Origin: Bradyrhizobium sp. CB1015 | Lineage (GTDB): Bacteria > Pseudomonadota > Alphaproteobacteria > Rhizobiales > Xanthobacteraceae | DNA length: 64,000 nt | NCBI RefSeq assembly: GCF_025200925.1 | Contig: NZ_CP104174.1 | Span: 6,262,001-6,326,000, forward strand | Reading direction: 5' to 3' | In this document: positions 1-9,227 of the stretch, in pieces | Layout: every line of letters starts with the position of its first letter | Position numbering within the stretch: the first letter of the stretch is position 1 | Made by a program: the position numbers and the translations under genes | Notes under the pieces: model-generated | What the model saw: only the letters and a program-made list of their open reading frames with translations | Told to the model about the DNA's origin: nothing | Databases searched by the model: none

Positions 1-192
1 CGTCTCGAAGCTTTCGCAATTGGCGAGTTCGGTTGCCCGCGTGCGATGCGCCGGCGAGGGATCGACGACGCCGACGAGGCTGACGCCGGGCAGGCTGCTG
101 AGCACGCGCGCATGGTTGCTGCCCATCACGCCGGCACCAATGACACCAACGCGCAAGCCGGCCTTTGCCGGTGCAGACCCTTTGGAACTCAT
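1..192 (-). CDS. Gfo/Idh/MocA-family oxidoreductase, N-terminus (partial)
   Basis: Reading the minus strand from an ATG at 192 gives 64 uninterrupted codons that run off the left edge of the window. After about a dozen residues it shows a dinucleotide-binding Rossmann start (VGVIGAGVMGSNHARVL), a beta strand (VSLVGVVD) and the following acidic residue, which is the usual opening of NAD(P)-dependent sugar oxidoreductases of the Gfo/Idh/MocA type. Its position next to NDP-sugar genes suggests a nucleotide-sugar dehydrogenase or oxidase for surface polysaccharide. The catalytic EKP motif and the C-terminal domain lie outside the window, so the substrate cannot be judged. Confidence 0.8.
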   Translation of the reverse strand, partial: MSSKGSAPAKAGLRVGVIGAGVMGSNHARVLSSLPGVSLVGVVDPSPAHRTRATELANCESFET

Positions 193-309
193 CTGAGCAA
201 ACCCCGATTCAACGCAAATCCCCCGGCGCGCTTCTAGCACGGACGCCACATTTGTGGCGAATGCCGCGCTAGCGGTCCGGACACGATTTGATTCAAAAAG
301 TTACACGTT

Positions 310-353
310 CCCCGGGCCTTAGGCCGAAAAGGATACCGCTTCTCGGCCCGGGG
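310..353 (-). terminator. Hairpin downstream of manC, possible terminator
   Basis: CCCCGGGCC (310-318) and GGCCCGGGG (345-353) form a perfect 9-bp stem around a 26-nt loop. On the minus strand it lies just past the manC stop and is followed about ten bases later by a run of five T at 295-299. The long loop and the distance to the T-run make it a weak intrinsic terminator, but no other end signal is visible for this operon. Confidence 0.45.
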
Positions 354-376
354 GCGCGTGATTCGGAGCTTGCTGG

Positions 377-1789
377 TTACGACCTTTGATAGTCGTCTTC
401 AATCCGGATGATGTCGTCTTCCCCGAGATAAGAGCCGGTCTGGACCTCGATCAGCTCCAGCTGGATCTTGCCGGGATTCTCCATCCGGTGGACGGCGCCC
501 ATGGGGATGTAGATCGACTCGTTCTCGTGCACCGTCTTCACCGTCTCGTTGACGGTCACCTGCGCCGTGCCGCGGACCACGATCCAGTGCTCGGCACGAT
601 GGTGGTGCTTCTGCAGCGACAGCCGCCCGCCCGGCTTCACCACGATGCGCTTGACCTGGTGCCGCTCGCCATTGTCGACGGATTGATAGCTGCCCCAGGG
701 CCGGTGCACCTTCAGATGCTCTTCCGTGACCTTCGGCGCGACCGCCTTCAGCTTCGTCACCAGGCGCTTCAGCCCGTTGGCATCCTTCTGGCGCGAGACC
801 AGCACCGCGTCCGCCGTGGCGACCACGACGAGATCGTCGACGCCTTCGAGCGCGACCAGCGCGGAATCCGTGGTGACGTTGCAGTTGCGGGAATCCTCGA
901 ACACCGCGGTGCCGTGCGCGGCATTGCCCAGCGCGTCCTTCTCGGACAATTCCCACACCGCGTGCCAGGAGCCCACATCGGACCAGCCGCACGACACCGG
1001 CACCACGGCGGCGCGCGAGGTCTTCTCCATCACCGCATAATCGATCGAGATCGCCTTGGCCGCGCCGAACGCCTCAAGCTCCAGCGTGACGAAGCCGAGA
1101 TCGCGGCCGGCATTGTTGACCGCATCGGTGACGGCCTCGACGCTTGCCGCATCGACCTTGCGGTATTCGTCGAGCAGCACGCTCGCCGGGAACATGAAGT
1201 TGCCGCTGTTCCAGAGATAGCCGGAATTGACGTAGTCGGAAGCCTTCACCGCATCCGGCTTCTCGACGAAGCGCGCAACCGCATGCACCTCGCCCGAGAT
1301 CACCTCGCCCGGATTGATATAGCCGTATTCGGTGGCCGGCCGCTCCGGCTTGATGCCGAAGGTGACGATGCGCCCGGCATTCGCGGCCGCAAGGCCCTCG
1401 CGGCAGGCGGCGACGAAGGCGGCATTATTCTGCACGACGTGATCGGCAGCGAGCGCGAGCACGATCGCCTCATTGGCGCGGTTCTGCGCAAACACGGCGC
1501 CGGCGGCGATCGCAGGGCCGGAATCGCGCCGCATCGGCTCGAGGATCACGTCGGCCTCGATGCCGATCTCGGCGAGCTGCTCCAGCACCATGAAGCGATA
1601 GGACGCGTTGGTGATGACGATCGGCCGGTCGAACAGGGAAGGCTCGGACACGCGCAGCAGCGTGTCCTGGAACGTCGAGCGCGTGCCGAACAGCGGCAGG
1701 AACTGCTTGGGGCGCACCTCGCGCGAGGCGGGCCACAGCCGAGTGCCGGCACCGCCGCACATGATCAGGGGGATTATGCGTTTGTCCAT
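377..1789 (-). CDS. manC: Mannose-1-phosphate guanylyltransferase / mannose-6-phosphate isomerase
   Basis: A 470-aa cytosolic bifunctional enzyme making GDP-mannose: mannose-1-phosphate plus GTP (N-terminal nucleotidyltransferase) and fructose-6-P/mannose-6-P interconversion (C-terminal cupin). The pyrophosphorylase signature GGAGTRLWP followed by RPKQFLPL lies at about residues 11-35. The C-terminal type II isomerase cupin has RPWGSY, KPGGRLSLQKHHHRAEHW and the downstream IPMGAVHR. Length fits the family (about 470 aa). I chose the ATG at 1789 because the upstream epimerase stops at 1797; a longer start would overlap that gene and has no homologous sequence. It is the second gene of an apparent two-gene operon, and GDP-mannose would feed the O-antigen and core mannose transferases nearby. 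Confidence 0.93.
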   Translation of the reverse strand: MDKRIIPLIMCGGAGTRLWPASREVRPKQFLPLFGTRSTFQDTLLRVSEPSLFDRPIVITNASYRFMVLEQLAEIGIEADVILEPMRRDSGPAIAAGAVFAQNRANEAIVLALAADHVVQNNAAFVAACREGLAAANAGRIVTFGIKPERPATEYGYINPGEVISGEVHAVARFVEKPDAVKASDYVNSGYLWNSGNFMFPASVLLDEYRKVDAASVEAVTDAVNNAGRDLGFVTLELEAFGAAKAISIDYAVMEKTSRAAVVPVSCGWSDVGSWHAVWELSEKDALGNAAHGTAVFEDSRNCNVTTDSALVALEGVDDLVVVATADAVLVSRQKDANGLKRLVTKLKAVAPKVTEEHLKVHRPWGSYQSVDNGERHQVKRIVVKPGGRLSLQKHHHRAEHWIVVRGTAQVTVNETVKTVHENESIYIPMGAVHRMENPGKIQLELIEVQTGSYLGEDDIIRIEDDYQRS

Positions 1790-1796
1790 CGTGATC

Positions 1797-2786
1797 TCAA
1801 ACCTTGAAATAGTCCCGATACCAGGTGACGAAATGATGGACCCCATGCTCGATCGGCGTTGACGGTGCAAAGCCGGTGTCGCGCATCAGATCCTCGACAT
1901 CCGCGAACGTTTCCAGCACATCTCCCGGCTGCATCGGCAGCAATTCTTTGATCGCCGACCGGCCCAGCTCCCGCTCCAGAAGACCGACGACGTGCATCAG
2001 TTCCTCCGGATGATGATTGCCGACATTGTAGAGCTTAAACGGCGCATTTGCGGCAGCCGGATCATCCGCAGGCACGAGATCGATCAGCTTGGACACGACG
2101 CGCGTCACATCGTCGATATAGGTGAAATCGCGGCGCATCTTGCCATGGTTGAAGATCCGGATCGGCTTGCCGGCCATGATGGCGCCCGCGAACAGAAACA
2201 TGGCCATGTCAGGGCGGCCCCATGGCCCGTAAATGGTGAAGAAGCGCAGCCCGGTGACCGGCAGGCGATAGAGATGGCTATAGGACTGCGCCATCACCTC
2301 GTTCGCCTTCTTGGTCGCGGCATAGAAGCTGACCGGATGGTCGGTGCGGTCCGCAACCGCAAATGGCAGTTTTGTGTTGGCGCCGTAAACGGAGGATGAC
2401 GAGGCGTAGACCAGATGACGGCAGCCATTGTTGCGGCAGCCCTCCAGCACGTTGAGAAAGCCGACGAGATTGGAATCGGCGTAAGTCTGCGGCTGCTCGA
2501 TCGAGTAGCGCACGCCGGCCTGCGCGGCGAGATGCACGACTTTGGCAAAACGATGTTGCGCAAACAGTGCCGCCATGGTCTCGCGGTCGGCGAGATCCGC
2601 CTCGACGAACGAGAAACGGGCCTCGTCCCTGAGCAGAGCAAGGCGCGCTTTCTTCAGCGCCGGATCGTAATAGCTGTTGAGATTGTCGAGCCCGACGACG
2701 GCGTGGCCTTCGCCCAGCAGCTGCCGGGCGACATGGAAGCCGATGAAGCCGGCGGCACCCGTGACCAAAATCGCCTGATCCGTCAT
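1797..2786 (-). CDS. UDP-glucuronate 4-epimerase (LpsL/CapI type)
   Basis: A 329-aa extended SDR starting MTDQAILVTGAAGFIGFHVA. Visible are the glycine-rich NAD motif GAAGFIG, the segment NSYYDPALKKARLALL that is typical of UDP-glucuronate 4-epimerases, the active-site serine region YASSSSVYG and the YxxxK pair in SFYAATKK. It should interconvert UDP-glucuronate and UDP-galacturonate, a sugar of rhizobial LPS cores. The start at 2786 puts the Rossmann motif at the expected distance; an upstream in-frame start at 2867 would add 27 unrelated residues. It lies 7 bp upstream of manC and is probably co-transcribed with it. The exact sugar specificity is inferred from the family. Confidence 0.88.
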   Translation of the reverse strand: MTDQAILVTGAAGFIGFHVARQLLGEGHAVVGLDNLNSYYDPALKKARLALLRDEARFSFVEADLADRETMAALFAQHRFAKVVHLAAQAGVRYSIEQPQTYADSNLVGFLNVLEGCRNNGCRHLVYASSSSVYGANTKLPFAVADRTDHPVSFYAATKKANEVMAQSYSHLYRLPVTGLRFFTIYGPWGRPDMAMFLFAGAIMAGKPIRIFNHGKMRRDFTYIDDVTRVVSKLIDLVPADDPAAANAPFKLYNVGNHHPEELMHVVGLLERELGRSAIKELLPMQPGDVLETFADVEDLMRDTGFAPSTPIEHGVHHFVTWYRDYFKV

Positions 2787-2996
2787 CCTGTTCCCTGGGG
2801 GACCCCTCGTCCGATCCTGTTTAGCCGCCACCTCGAGGGGGTCGCAATAGGCTCCCCGCTCCTTCACGAGGTCTCGTCATGGCGTCCTTAACGACGGCTA
2901 TTGCAAGATCGGCGCCAAAACCATACCAAAGCGCCCGAATTCGGCGCCTCGCGTCGGGTTGCCTCAATCTTCGCAAACCCTGTTCATGCGGACGAG

Positions 2997-3956
2997 ATGC
3001 GCCGAATCCTGTTGTCGACGGCCAAAATCCTGATTTCCGTGGCGCTGCTCTATCTGGCGCTACGCAAGGTCGACCTGTCTGAGCTGTTTTCCCGCCTCAC
3101 CGTGACCAGCCTGTTCTGGATCGGTGTGGCGATCGCGGTCACGTTCCTGCAGATCTTCGTCGGCGTGCTGCGCTGGCGCGAGATCAGCGTCGTCTGCGGC
3201 GCGCCGCTCGAGCTCCGCCGTGCCATGCGCTACAACGTGATCGGCTCGTTCTTCAACCAGACGCTGCCGTCCGCGATCGGCGGCGATGCGGTGCGGCTGT
3301 GGCTGGTCGCGCGCGCCGGCGCCGGCTGGCGCGCGGCGACCTACTCGATCTTCGTCGACCGCGCCATCGGCCTCATCGCGCTCGCGATCGTGATCGTCGC
3401 GAGCCTGCCCTGGAGCTACACCCTCATTACCGATCCGCACGGGCGCTCGGCGCTGCTGCTCATCGACCTCCTCGCGCTGGCCGGCGGCGTCGGCTTCCTG
3501 ATCTTCGGCGCGCTGAAATGGCGCTGGCTGAAGACCTGGTGGGCAACGCACCACATTCACGCCTGCGCCGTCATCGCCAATCGCGTGATCTTCAGCCGCA
3601 CCCATGGCCCCCTCATCGCAATCCTGTCGATCCTCGTTCACGTGCTCGCCGTCGTCATCGCCTGGTGCGTCGTGCAGTCGATTGCGGCCCCGGTTCGCTT
3701 CAGCGACGTCTTTCTGCTCGTGCCGCCGGTGATGCTGATCACGATGATGCCGATCTCGATCGCCGGCTGGGGCGTCCGTGAAGCCACGATGAGCCTTGCG
3801 TTCGGCTTTGCGGGACTTTCCGCCAACGAGGGCGTCAACGTCTCGCTGCTCTACGGCGCCGTGTTCTTCATCGTCGGGGCATTCGGCGGCCTGGTCTGGA
3901 TCCTCAGCGCGGAGAAAGCCGCGCAAGGGTCGGCCCCGATCGGAGTGCCGGAGTGA
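2997..3956 (+). CDS. YbhN/LPG-synthase-like multi-span membrane protein
   Basis: A 319-aa integral membrane protein with about eight hydrophobic segments, starting with a membrane helix after MRRILLSTAKIL. The pattern (first helix followed by LRKVDLSELF, a conserved FFNQTLPSAIGGDAVRLWLVAR block, then SIFVDRAIGL) is that of the UPF0104/YbhN family, whose fold is the transmembrane half of lysylphosphatidylglycerol synthase. Family members are thought to move lipid-linked or glycan intermediates, so a flippase-like role in surface glycan assembly is plausible but not shown. The start at 2997 is preferred over 2901, because the first 32 codons of the longer frame are not membrane-like. It overlaps the next gene by 4 bp (GTGA), which indicates translational coupling. 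Confidence 0.82.
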   Translation: MRRILLSTAKILISVALLYLALRKVDLSELFSRLTVTSLFWIGVAIAVTFLQIFVGVLRWREISVVCGAPLELRRAMRYNVIGSFFNQTLPSAIGGDAVRLWLVARAGAGWRAATYSIFVDRAIGLIALAIVIVASLPWSYTLITDPHGRSALLLIDLLALAGGVGFLIFGALKWRWLKTWWATHHIHACAVIANRVIFSRTHGPLIAILSILVHVLAVVIAWCVVQSIAAPVRFSDVFLLVPPVMLITMMPISIAGWGVREATMSLAFGFAGLSANEGVNVSLLYGAVFFIVGAFGGLVWILSAEKAAQGSAPIGVPE

Positions 3957-4972
3957 GCTCGGCTGCCGATGCGCTTGCCGGCGCGGCCCTGCTGCTTGCC
4001 GTTGCGGCCGCCGCGCTGATCTCGGCGCTCGTGACCTGGACCAGCCGCCCCCTGCTGCAGCGCTACGCGCTGGCGCGGCCGAATGCGCGGTCCTCCCATC
4101 GCATCCCGACCCCGCAGGGCGCGGGCATTGCGGTGATCGCCGCGACGCTGATCGTCGCCTCGCTGTGGGGGGTCTCGGCCAATGTCGCGATCCCGCCGGC
4201 GCTGGTCGCTGCGACAATCGTGATCGCGCTGGTCGGCTTCGCCGACGACATGGTGTCGCTGCCCGTGCTGGTGCGGCTGGTGCTGCAGGCCGCCTGCGTC
4301 GGCGCCGTGGTGTTCACCGCTCCCGAGACGGCGCGCATCGTGCCGGCGCTGCCGCTTGCGCTGGAGCGCGGCCTCGTCGTCCTTGCCGGCGTCTGGTTCG
4401 TAAACCTCGTCAACTTCATGGACGGGCTCGACCTGATGACGGTGGCGGAAGTCGTTCCGGTCACCGCTGCGCTGCTGCTGCTGGGGATGCTCGGGGATCT
4501 CTCATGGCCGGCCGTGCTGATCGCCACCGCGCTGTGCGGCGCCATGCTCGGCTTTGCGCCCTTCAACCGTCCCGTCGCAAAAGTCTTCCTGGGCGATGTC
4601 GGCAGCCTGCCGATCGGCCTCCTGCTCGGCTGGTGCCTTTTGGAGCTTGCGTTTCGGGGGCAGCCGGCCGCGGCGCTGCTGTTGCCCGCCTATTATCTTG
4701 CCGATTCCACCATCACGCTGTTCCGGCGCATCATCCGGCGCGAACCGTTCTGGTCGGCGCACCGCACCCACTTTTATCAGCGTGCGACCGACAACGGGTT
4801 CACGGTGAAGCGGGTGATCGGCGAGGCATTCGCGCTCAATCTCGTACTGGCATTGCTCGCCATCGCTACCGTTCGCTCCGGCTCGACGGCGATCACGATC
4901 GTCTGCCTCATCACAGGGGCGGCCGCCGTCGCATTCGCCCTGCGGCGTTTCTCCGGCGCTCAGGTGACTTGA
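3953..4972 (+). CDS. WecA/MraY-family undecaprenyl-phosphate sugar-1-phosphate transferase
   Basis: A 339-aa polytopic membrane enzyme that would transfer a sugar-1-phosphate from UDP-sugar to undecaprenyl phosphate and so start O-antigen or another lipid-linked glycan. Family motifs are all present: RSSHRIPTPQGAG near residue 50, the FADD aspartate pair, NFMDGLD, the FLGDVGSLPIG loop and the HRTHFYQRA histidine loop. The GTG at 3953 overlaps the previous stop (GTGA), so it needs no spacing of its own. The 3' end overlaps the convergent epimerase gene by 13 bp. It resembles the WbpL/WecA branch more than MraY because the peptidoglycan-specific context is absent. Confidence 0.9.
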   Translation: MSSAADALAGAALLLAVAAAALISALVTWTSRPLLQRYALARPNARSSHRIPTPQGAGIAVIAATLIVASLWGVSANVAIPPALVAATIVIALVGFADDMVSLPVLVRLVLQAACVGAVVFTAPETARIVPALPLALERGLVVLAGVWFVNLVNFMDGLDLMTVAEVVPVTAALLLLGMLGDLSWPAVLIATALCGAMLGFAPFNRPVAKVFLGDVGSLPIGLLLGWCLLELAFRGQPAAALLLPAYYLADSTITLFRRIIRREPFWSAHRTHFYQRATDNGFTVKRVIGEAFALNLVLALLAIATVRSGSTAITIVCLITGAAAVAFALRRFSGAQVT

Positions 4973-5907
4973 GCCGACACGGCGAGCCGCAGCCCCTCGT
5001 CGAGGGAAACCTCCGGCCGCCAGCCGGTCGCGAGCGCCTTGGAGACGTCGAGCTCGAGCGAGCCGATCAGGCTGTCATGCATGTCCTGCCGGCCGATCAC
5101 GCGGAAAAGCGCGCTGAGCAGGCCCGGCGGCATGCCGAACAGCCGCGGGCTCCTGCCGGACGCCTTCGCCAGACGCGCGATGAATTCGGGCGTCGAGAAC
5201 TGCTCGCTGTCGGCGAGCAGGAATATCTCGAAATGGCCGGCCGCATCTGGATGAGTGAGCCGATGCAGGATGAAGGACGACAGGTTCTGCACGGCAAGGA
5301 AGGCGCGGCGATTGCGGATCGCGGCGAACGGCAACGGCACCCCGAGGTTCATCGCGCGCGTCAACAGAGCGAAACTTCCCTTGGCGCTCGCGCCGTAGAC
5401 CATGGGCGGCCTGATCACAGAGATCTTCATGTCGCACTCGCGCGCGAGCGTCCTCAGGCCCGCCTCGGCCGCGGCCTTGGACGTCCCGTAGAGGCCGCGC
5501 GGCGTCGGGACGTCGTTCTCGCTGAAGGGGGCCCTGCCCTCGGTGCTGCGGCCATGCACCAGCACGGTGCTGATGAAGATGAAATGGCGCACGCCGGCCA
5601 TCGCCGCGCTGCGCGCCAGGCGCACCGTGCCGGCGGTGTTGACGTCCTGGTAGAGCTGGGCCGCATGCTCCTCGCGCCTGTGATGCACGCGCGCGGCAAG
5701 GTGGACGACCGCCTCCACCCCCTCGAGCGCGGCCCGCCAGTCGGTGTCGGGGCCGATCGATTCGATCACGACCTCGCCGTCGATGCCCTGCCGCTTGCGG
5801 ACCACGGGGCGGACCGACCATCCCTCGCACGCCAGCGCCTGCCCGAGATGACGGCCGATGAAGCCGCTCGCTCCCGTCACCAGCACGACTGGCTTACGTT
5901 CGCTCAT
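4960..5907 (-). CDS. NAD-dependent epimerase/dehydratase (extended SDR)
   Basis: A 315-aa extended SDR beginning MSERKPVVLVTGASGFIGRHLG, with an NAD-binding GASGFIG motif at about residue 12, VVHLAARVHH, FISTVLVHG around the catalytic serine/threonine, and YGTSKAAAE giving the YxxxK pair. Together with the adjacent WecA-type transferase this resembles the WbpL/WbpV or GnaB-type pairs, in which the epimerase makes the UDP-N-acetyl sugar (for example UDP-QuiNAc or UDP-FucNAc) used by the transferase. The specific substrate is inferred from that context only. The start at 5907 was chosen because the preceding 46 in-frame codons are unlike any SDR. The tail overlaps the convergent gene. Confidence 0.85.
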   Translation of the reverse strand: MSERKPVVLVTGASGFIGRHLGQALACEGWSVRPVVRKRQGIDGEVVIESIGPDTDWRAALEGVEAVVHLAARVHHRREEHAAQLYQDVNTAGTVRLARSAAMAGVRHFIFISTVLVHGRSTEGRAPFSENDVPTPRGLYGTSKAAAEAGLRTLARECDMKISVIRPPMVYGASAKGSFALLTRAMNLGVPLPFAAIRNRRAFLAVQNLSSFILHRLTHPDAAGHFEIFLLADSEQFSTPEFIARLAKASGRSPRLFGMPPGLLSALFRVIGRQDMHDSLIGSLELDVSKALATGWRPEVSLDEGLRLAVSAQVT

Positions 5908-5942
5908 CGTTGATCCCCGAGCGCGAGATTGCGCAACAATGG

Positions 5943-7856
5943 TCAGGCCGCGGTCGACCCGAATTCGGGCACCGCGTCCTTCAGGATGGTCCTGATGGTG
6001 GCGCGATCGTCGCGCGCGATCGCCTGCTCGAGCGCCGCGATCCATTTGCGCAGCGTCTGCATCGGCGGTTCGTTCGGCTGCGCAGCCATGATTCCGGGGA
6101 CGCCGATTTCGCGGGTCGGCTCCTCCGAGGCGAACAGGATCTCGTGCAGGCGCTCGCCCGGGCGCATGCCGGTGAACACGATCTCGATGTCGTAGCCGGG
6201 CTGCAGACCGGACAGGCGGATCATGCGCTCGGCGAGATCGACGATCTTCACCGGCTGGCCCATGTTGAGCACGTAGACGGAGACGTCGGGACGCTGGGTT
6301 CCGAGCGCATGCGTGGCCGCGGTGATCACGAGATCGCAGGCCTCGCGGATGGTCATGAAGTAGCGGACCATGTCGGGATGCGTCACGGTCACCGGGCCGC
6401 CGGCCTCGATCTGGGCCTTGAACTTCGGCACCACCGAGCCGTTCGAGGCCAGCACGTTGCCGAACCGCACCGAGATCAGCCGCATCGGCGGCTTGGCCCC
6501 GCGCGCGCCGGCGGCGAGGTCGTGATCCAGCGCCTGGCAGTACATCTCCGCGAAGCGCTTGGTCAGGCCGAGCATCGACACCGGCTCGATCGCCTTGTCG
6601 GTCGAGATCATCACCATCGCCTCGGCGCCGGCCGCCACCGCAGCTTCGGCAACGTTGATCGAGCCGAAGATGTTGGTCTTGACGCCTTCGCTCCAGTCGC
6701 GTTCGAGGATCGGAACGTGCTTGAGCGCCGCGGCGTGGAATACGATGTCCGGCTTGAACTCCGCCATCACGCGCATGATGCGCTCCCGGTCGCGAATGTC
6801 GGCGATCCGCGCCTCGATCGCGGCTGCCGCCCCGCGGGCGGCAAGCGCTTCGGAGATCGCATAGAGCGCCGGCTCCGAGTTCTCCACGATCAGGAGCCGC
6901 GCCGCGCCGAAAGCCACGACGCGCTCGCAGATTTCCGAGCCGATCGAGCCGCCGCCACCGGTGACGAGCACGGCCTTGCCCCTGATCAGGGCCTCGAGGC
7001 GCGCATAGTCGATCTTCTCGCTCGGCCGCAGCAGGAGGTCCTCGACCGCGACTGCCGTGAGCCGCGGCGTGTCGCCGCTCTCGAGCGAGGGCATCCGGTT
7101 GACGATCACACCCAGCTTGCGCGCCCGCATCAGGATCGATTCCGGATGGGCCTCCGGCTCGAACGCCGACGGCGTCATGATGAGGCGCGCGATCGGTTTG
7201 TTGCGCTTGGCGAAGTCGGCGATGACGTCCTCGACGTCGTCGATGCCGCCCAGCACCGGCACGGTGCGGATGAACTGGCCGCGGTCGGCGCTCGACGGCG
7301 ACAAGACGCCGATCGGCCAGATCCGCTTGATCGCCCCGCTCTCGATTCCGCGCAGCAGCACCTCGGCATCCGCAGCGCGGCCGATCAGCAAGGTCGGCGC
7401 AGCATCACCGGTCCTCGCATCACGGCGCACCCGCGTATAGCGGAAGTAGCGATAGGTCATGCGCAGGGCGCTGAGGAAGGAGATCTCGAGGAACCAGTAG
7501 AGGACGATCGTCACCTTGCCGAGAAAAAAGGCGCCGCGGACGTTGGGGGCAACGAAGATGTAGTCGAGCACGAGCAGCGCAACCGTCAGCACGGTCGCCG
7601 CGCGAATGATGTTCAGCGCATCAGGCAGCGAGATGAAGCGCCATTTCGTCGTGGTCAGGTTGAGGACGAAGAAAACGACCACGCTGAAGGCGAGGAAGTA
7701 GGGCAGGATCTGGAACAGCAGCGGCAGGCGCTCGAAGAAGCCTTCGCCACCCTCGAATCGCAGATAGAAGGCGGCAAAAAGCGCCGCCGTGGTCGCGAGC
7801 AGGTCGTGGAGCGCGATCAAGAAATTGCGCGAGGTAAGATGCGAAAGCCGCGTCAT
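5943..7856 (-). CDS. FlaA1/CapD/WbpM-type NDP-sugar 4,6-dehydratase, membrane-anchored
   Basis: A protein of about 637 aa with four N-terminal membrane helices, a CoA-binding-like domain (PTLLIGRAADAEVLLRGIE) and a C-terminal SDR domain. The SDR shows GGGGSIGSEICERV, FHAAALKHVPI and MISTDKAIEP. This is the architecture of large UDP-GlcNAc C4,C6-dehydratases that open the route to QuiNAc, FucNAc or bacillosamine. In WbpM-like enzymes the catalytic tyrosine is replaced by methionine in PTNVMGATKR; here the aligned stretch is PVSMLGLTKR, so that position reads leucine with methionine one residue earlier. I prefer the start at 7856 (MTRLSHLTSRNF); an in-frame ATG at 7910 is possible, and neither has a strong ribosome binding site. 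It would supply the substrate for the neighbouring epimerase and transferase. Confidence 0.88.
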   Translation of the reverse strand: MTRLSHLTSRNFLIALHDLLATTAALFAAFYLRFEGGEGFFERLPLLFQILPYFLAFSVVVFFVLNLTTTKWRFISLPDALNIIRAATVLTVALLVLDYIFVAPNVRGAFFLGKVTIVLYWFLEISFLSALRMTYRYFRYTRVRRDARTGDAAPTLLIGRAADAEVLLRGIESGAIKRIWPIGVLSPSSADRGQFIRTVPVLGGIDDVEDVIADFAKRNKPIARLIMTPSAFEPEAHPESILMRARKLGVIVNRMPSLESGDTPRLTAVAVEDLLLRPSEKIDYARLEALIRGKAVLVTGGGGSIGSEICERVVAFGAARLLIVENSEPALYAISEALAARGAAAAIEARIADIRDRERIMRVMAEFKPDIVFHAAALKHVPILERDWSEGVKTNIFGSINVAEAAVAAGAEAMVMISTDKAIEPVSMLGLTKRFAEMYCQALDHDLAAGARGAKPPMRLISVRFGNVLASNGSVVPKFKAQIEAGGPVTVTHPDMVRYFMTIREACDLVITAATHALGTQRPDVSVYVLNMGQPVKIVDLAERMIRLSGLQPGYDIEIVFTGMRPGERLHEILFASEEPTREIGVPGIMAAQPNEPPMQTLRKWIAALEQAIARDDRATIRTILKDAVPEFGSTAA

Positions 7857-7940
7857 CCGCCGACCGATGAAAACCCGATTGGATACAACCTGATCGCGCT
7901 GATAGCCCATCCGGACAAGACTTGCCAGCCGTGTGGCCCC

Positions 7941-9227
7941 TCAGGAACCGGCTTCCCCCATCTTCGCCCCGACCTGTTGTTCCCGGATCACCATTCCGCC
8001 GGCGACGCCGACGCCAATGACGTACATCCAGCCCTCATGAAAGTCGAACAGATGGGAATTGAACAGCGAGGTGAAGACGTTCTGCACCACGACCAGAAGC
8101 CCGATCCAGTTGGCAAGCCCGTCGCCGCGGAACAACCGCAGATGCAGGAACCAGATCGCATAGAGCACCGTGACGCCGATCAGCCCCCATTGCACGGCGA
8201 CGTTCAACGTCTGATTGTGGGGGTTGCCGATCACTTCGGCGGACGCCTTGTACTGGCCGGCGGGTGTCGCGACGCGTTCGAACAATCCGCGCGTCGAGCC
8301 GGTGCCGTGCCCCATGATCGGCGCCTCCGCGAAGAAGCCGAACGACTTCCGCCAGAATTCCAGGCGCATGCCCATGGAGGTCGGCTCGCCCCTCTCCACA
8401 TAGCCGGTATAGTCGGTGCTAAACCTCTCGGCAGTGTGGCGCAATTGCGGCGAGGTCTGCCAGGCAAGAACGGCGCCGCCGAGCAAAGCGGCGGAGATGA
8501 TCGCAAGGCTCCGCCATTTGAGGTGAAGCAACGCGAACACGCCGAACATGATCGGAACGGTGACGAGGGCGGTGCGCGACACCACCACGAACGCCATGTT
8601 GGCGAAAAAGCTCAGCGCCAGCGCCGTCAGCAGTCCGGCGAGCCAGAAACGCTTCTCGCGCAGCAGCGTCACGATCGGATAGGCGAGCGCGACCGCGCAA
8701 AGCGCGAACTCCTGACTCTGGTTGATGTAGTTCTTGACGAAGATGCCGCGCTCGGGCGGATCGGTCTTGAGCGCGAGGTTCGGGTAGAAGGCGACCAGCC
8801 AGGACATCACCGACAACAAGGCGCAGGACACCAGGAAGGCGACGAAGATCCAGTGCCCGCGTTGCGAGCGCTCGAAATGATAGAGCAGAACCGGGAGCAC
8901 CAGCAGCTTCATGGTTGGATTGACCGCATAGAAGCGCGCGCCCCAGGTCGCATCCGACCAGAGCGTCCCCACCAGCGCGAGCAGGACCAGGGCGATCGGG
9001 GCCGCACAGATCGGGCGCTTCAGCGATTGCAGGAACGCGCGGACGTCGAGAAACGGCACCATGCAGAGCAGCATGAGCACGTTGAAGATCCCGGCAAGAG
9101 AGGTCGACCAGGGCAGCGAGGCCGCGGTCAGGACCGCGAATATGTCGACGGTCTCGCGCCAGGCAGCCGGACTGCGCAGACGGCGATGCAGCATTTCGCT
9201 GGTCGTTTCGCGTGCGAGCGCCGTCAC
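7941..9227 (-). CDS. O-antigen ligase (WaaL/RfaL) family membrane protein
   Basis: A 428-aa polytopic inner-membrane protein with about ten hydrophobic segments and a large periplasmic loop near residues 270-370. Within the loop, [13 protein letters not shown] and the later [19 protein letters not shown] are the conserved arginine- and histidine-bearing elements of the Wzy_C/ligase family. It should join undecaprenyl-linked O-antigen to lipid A-core in the periplasm. The GTG at 9227 overlaps the hldE stop by 4 bp (GTGA), which fixes the start better than the much longer open frame that would run back over hldE. Wzy polymerases share this fold, so the ligase call rests on the core-gene context. 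Confidence 0.82.
   Translation of the reverse strand: MTALARETTSEMLHRRLRSPAAWRETVDIFAVLTAASLPWSTSLAGIFNVLMLLCMVPFLDVRAFLQSLKRPICAAPIALVLLALVGTLWSDATWGARFYAVNPTMKLLVLPVLLYHFERSQRGHWIFVAFLVSCALLSVMSWLVAFYPNLALKTDPPERGIFVKNYINQSQEFALCAVALAYPIVTLLREKRFWLAGLLTALALSFFANMAFVVVSRTALVTVPIMFGVFALLHLKWRSLAIISAALLGGAVLAWQTSPQLRHTAERFSTDYTGYVERGEPTSMGMRLEFWRKSFGFFAEAPIMGHGTGSTRGLFERVATPAGQYKASAEVIGNPHNQTLNVAVQWGLIGVTVLYAIWFLHLRLFRGDGLANWIGLLVVVQNVFTSLFNSHLFDFHEGWMYVIGVGVAGGMVIREQQVGAKMGEAGS

Noticed and set aside
386..1807. Long open frame on the plus strand opposite manC
   Set aside because: It is the antisense shadow of a GC-rich gene; its product is rich in Arg, His and Asp with no family pattern, while the minus strand reads as a complete ManC.
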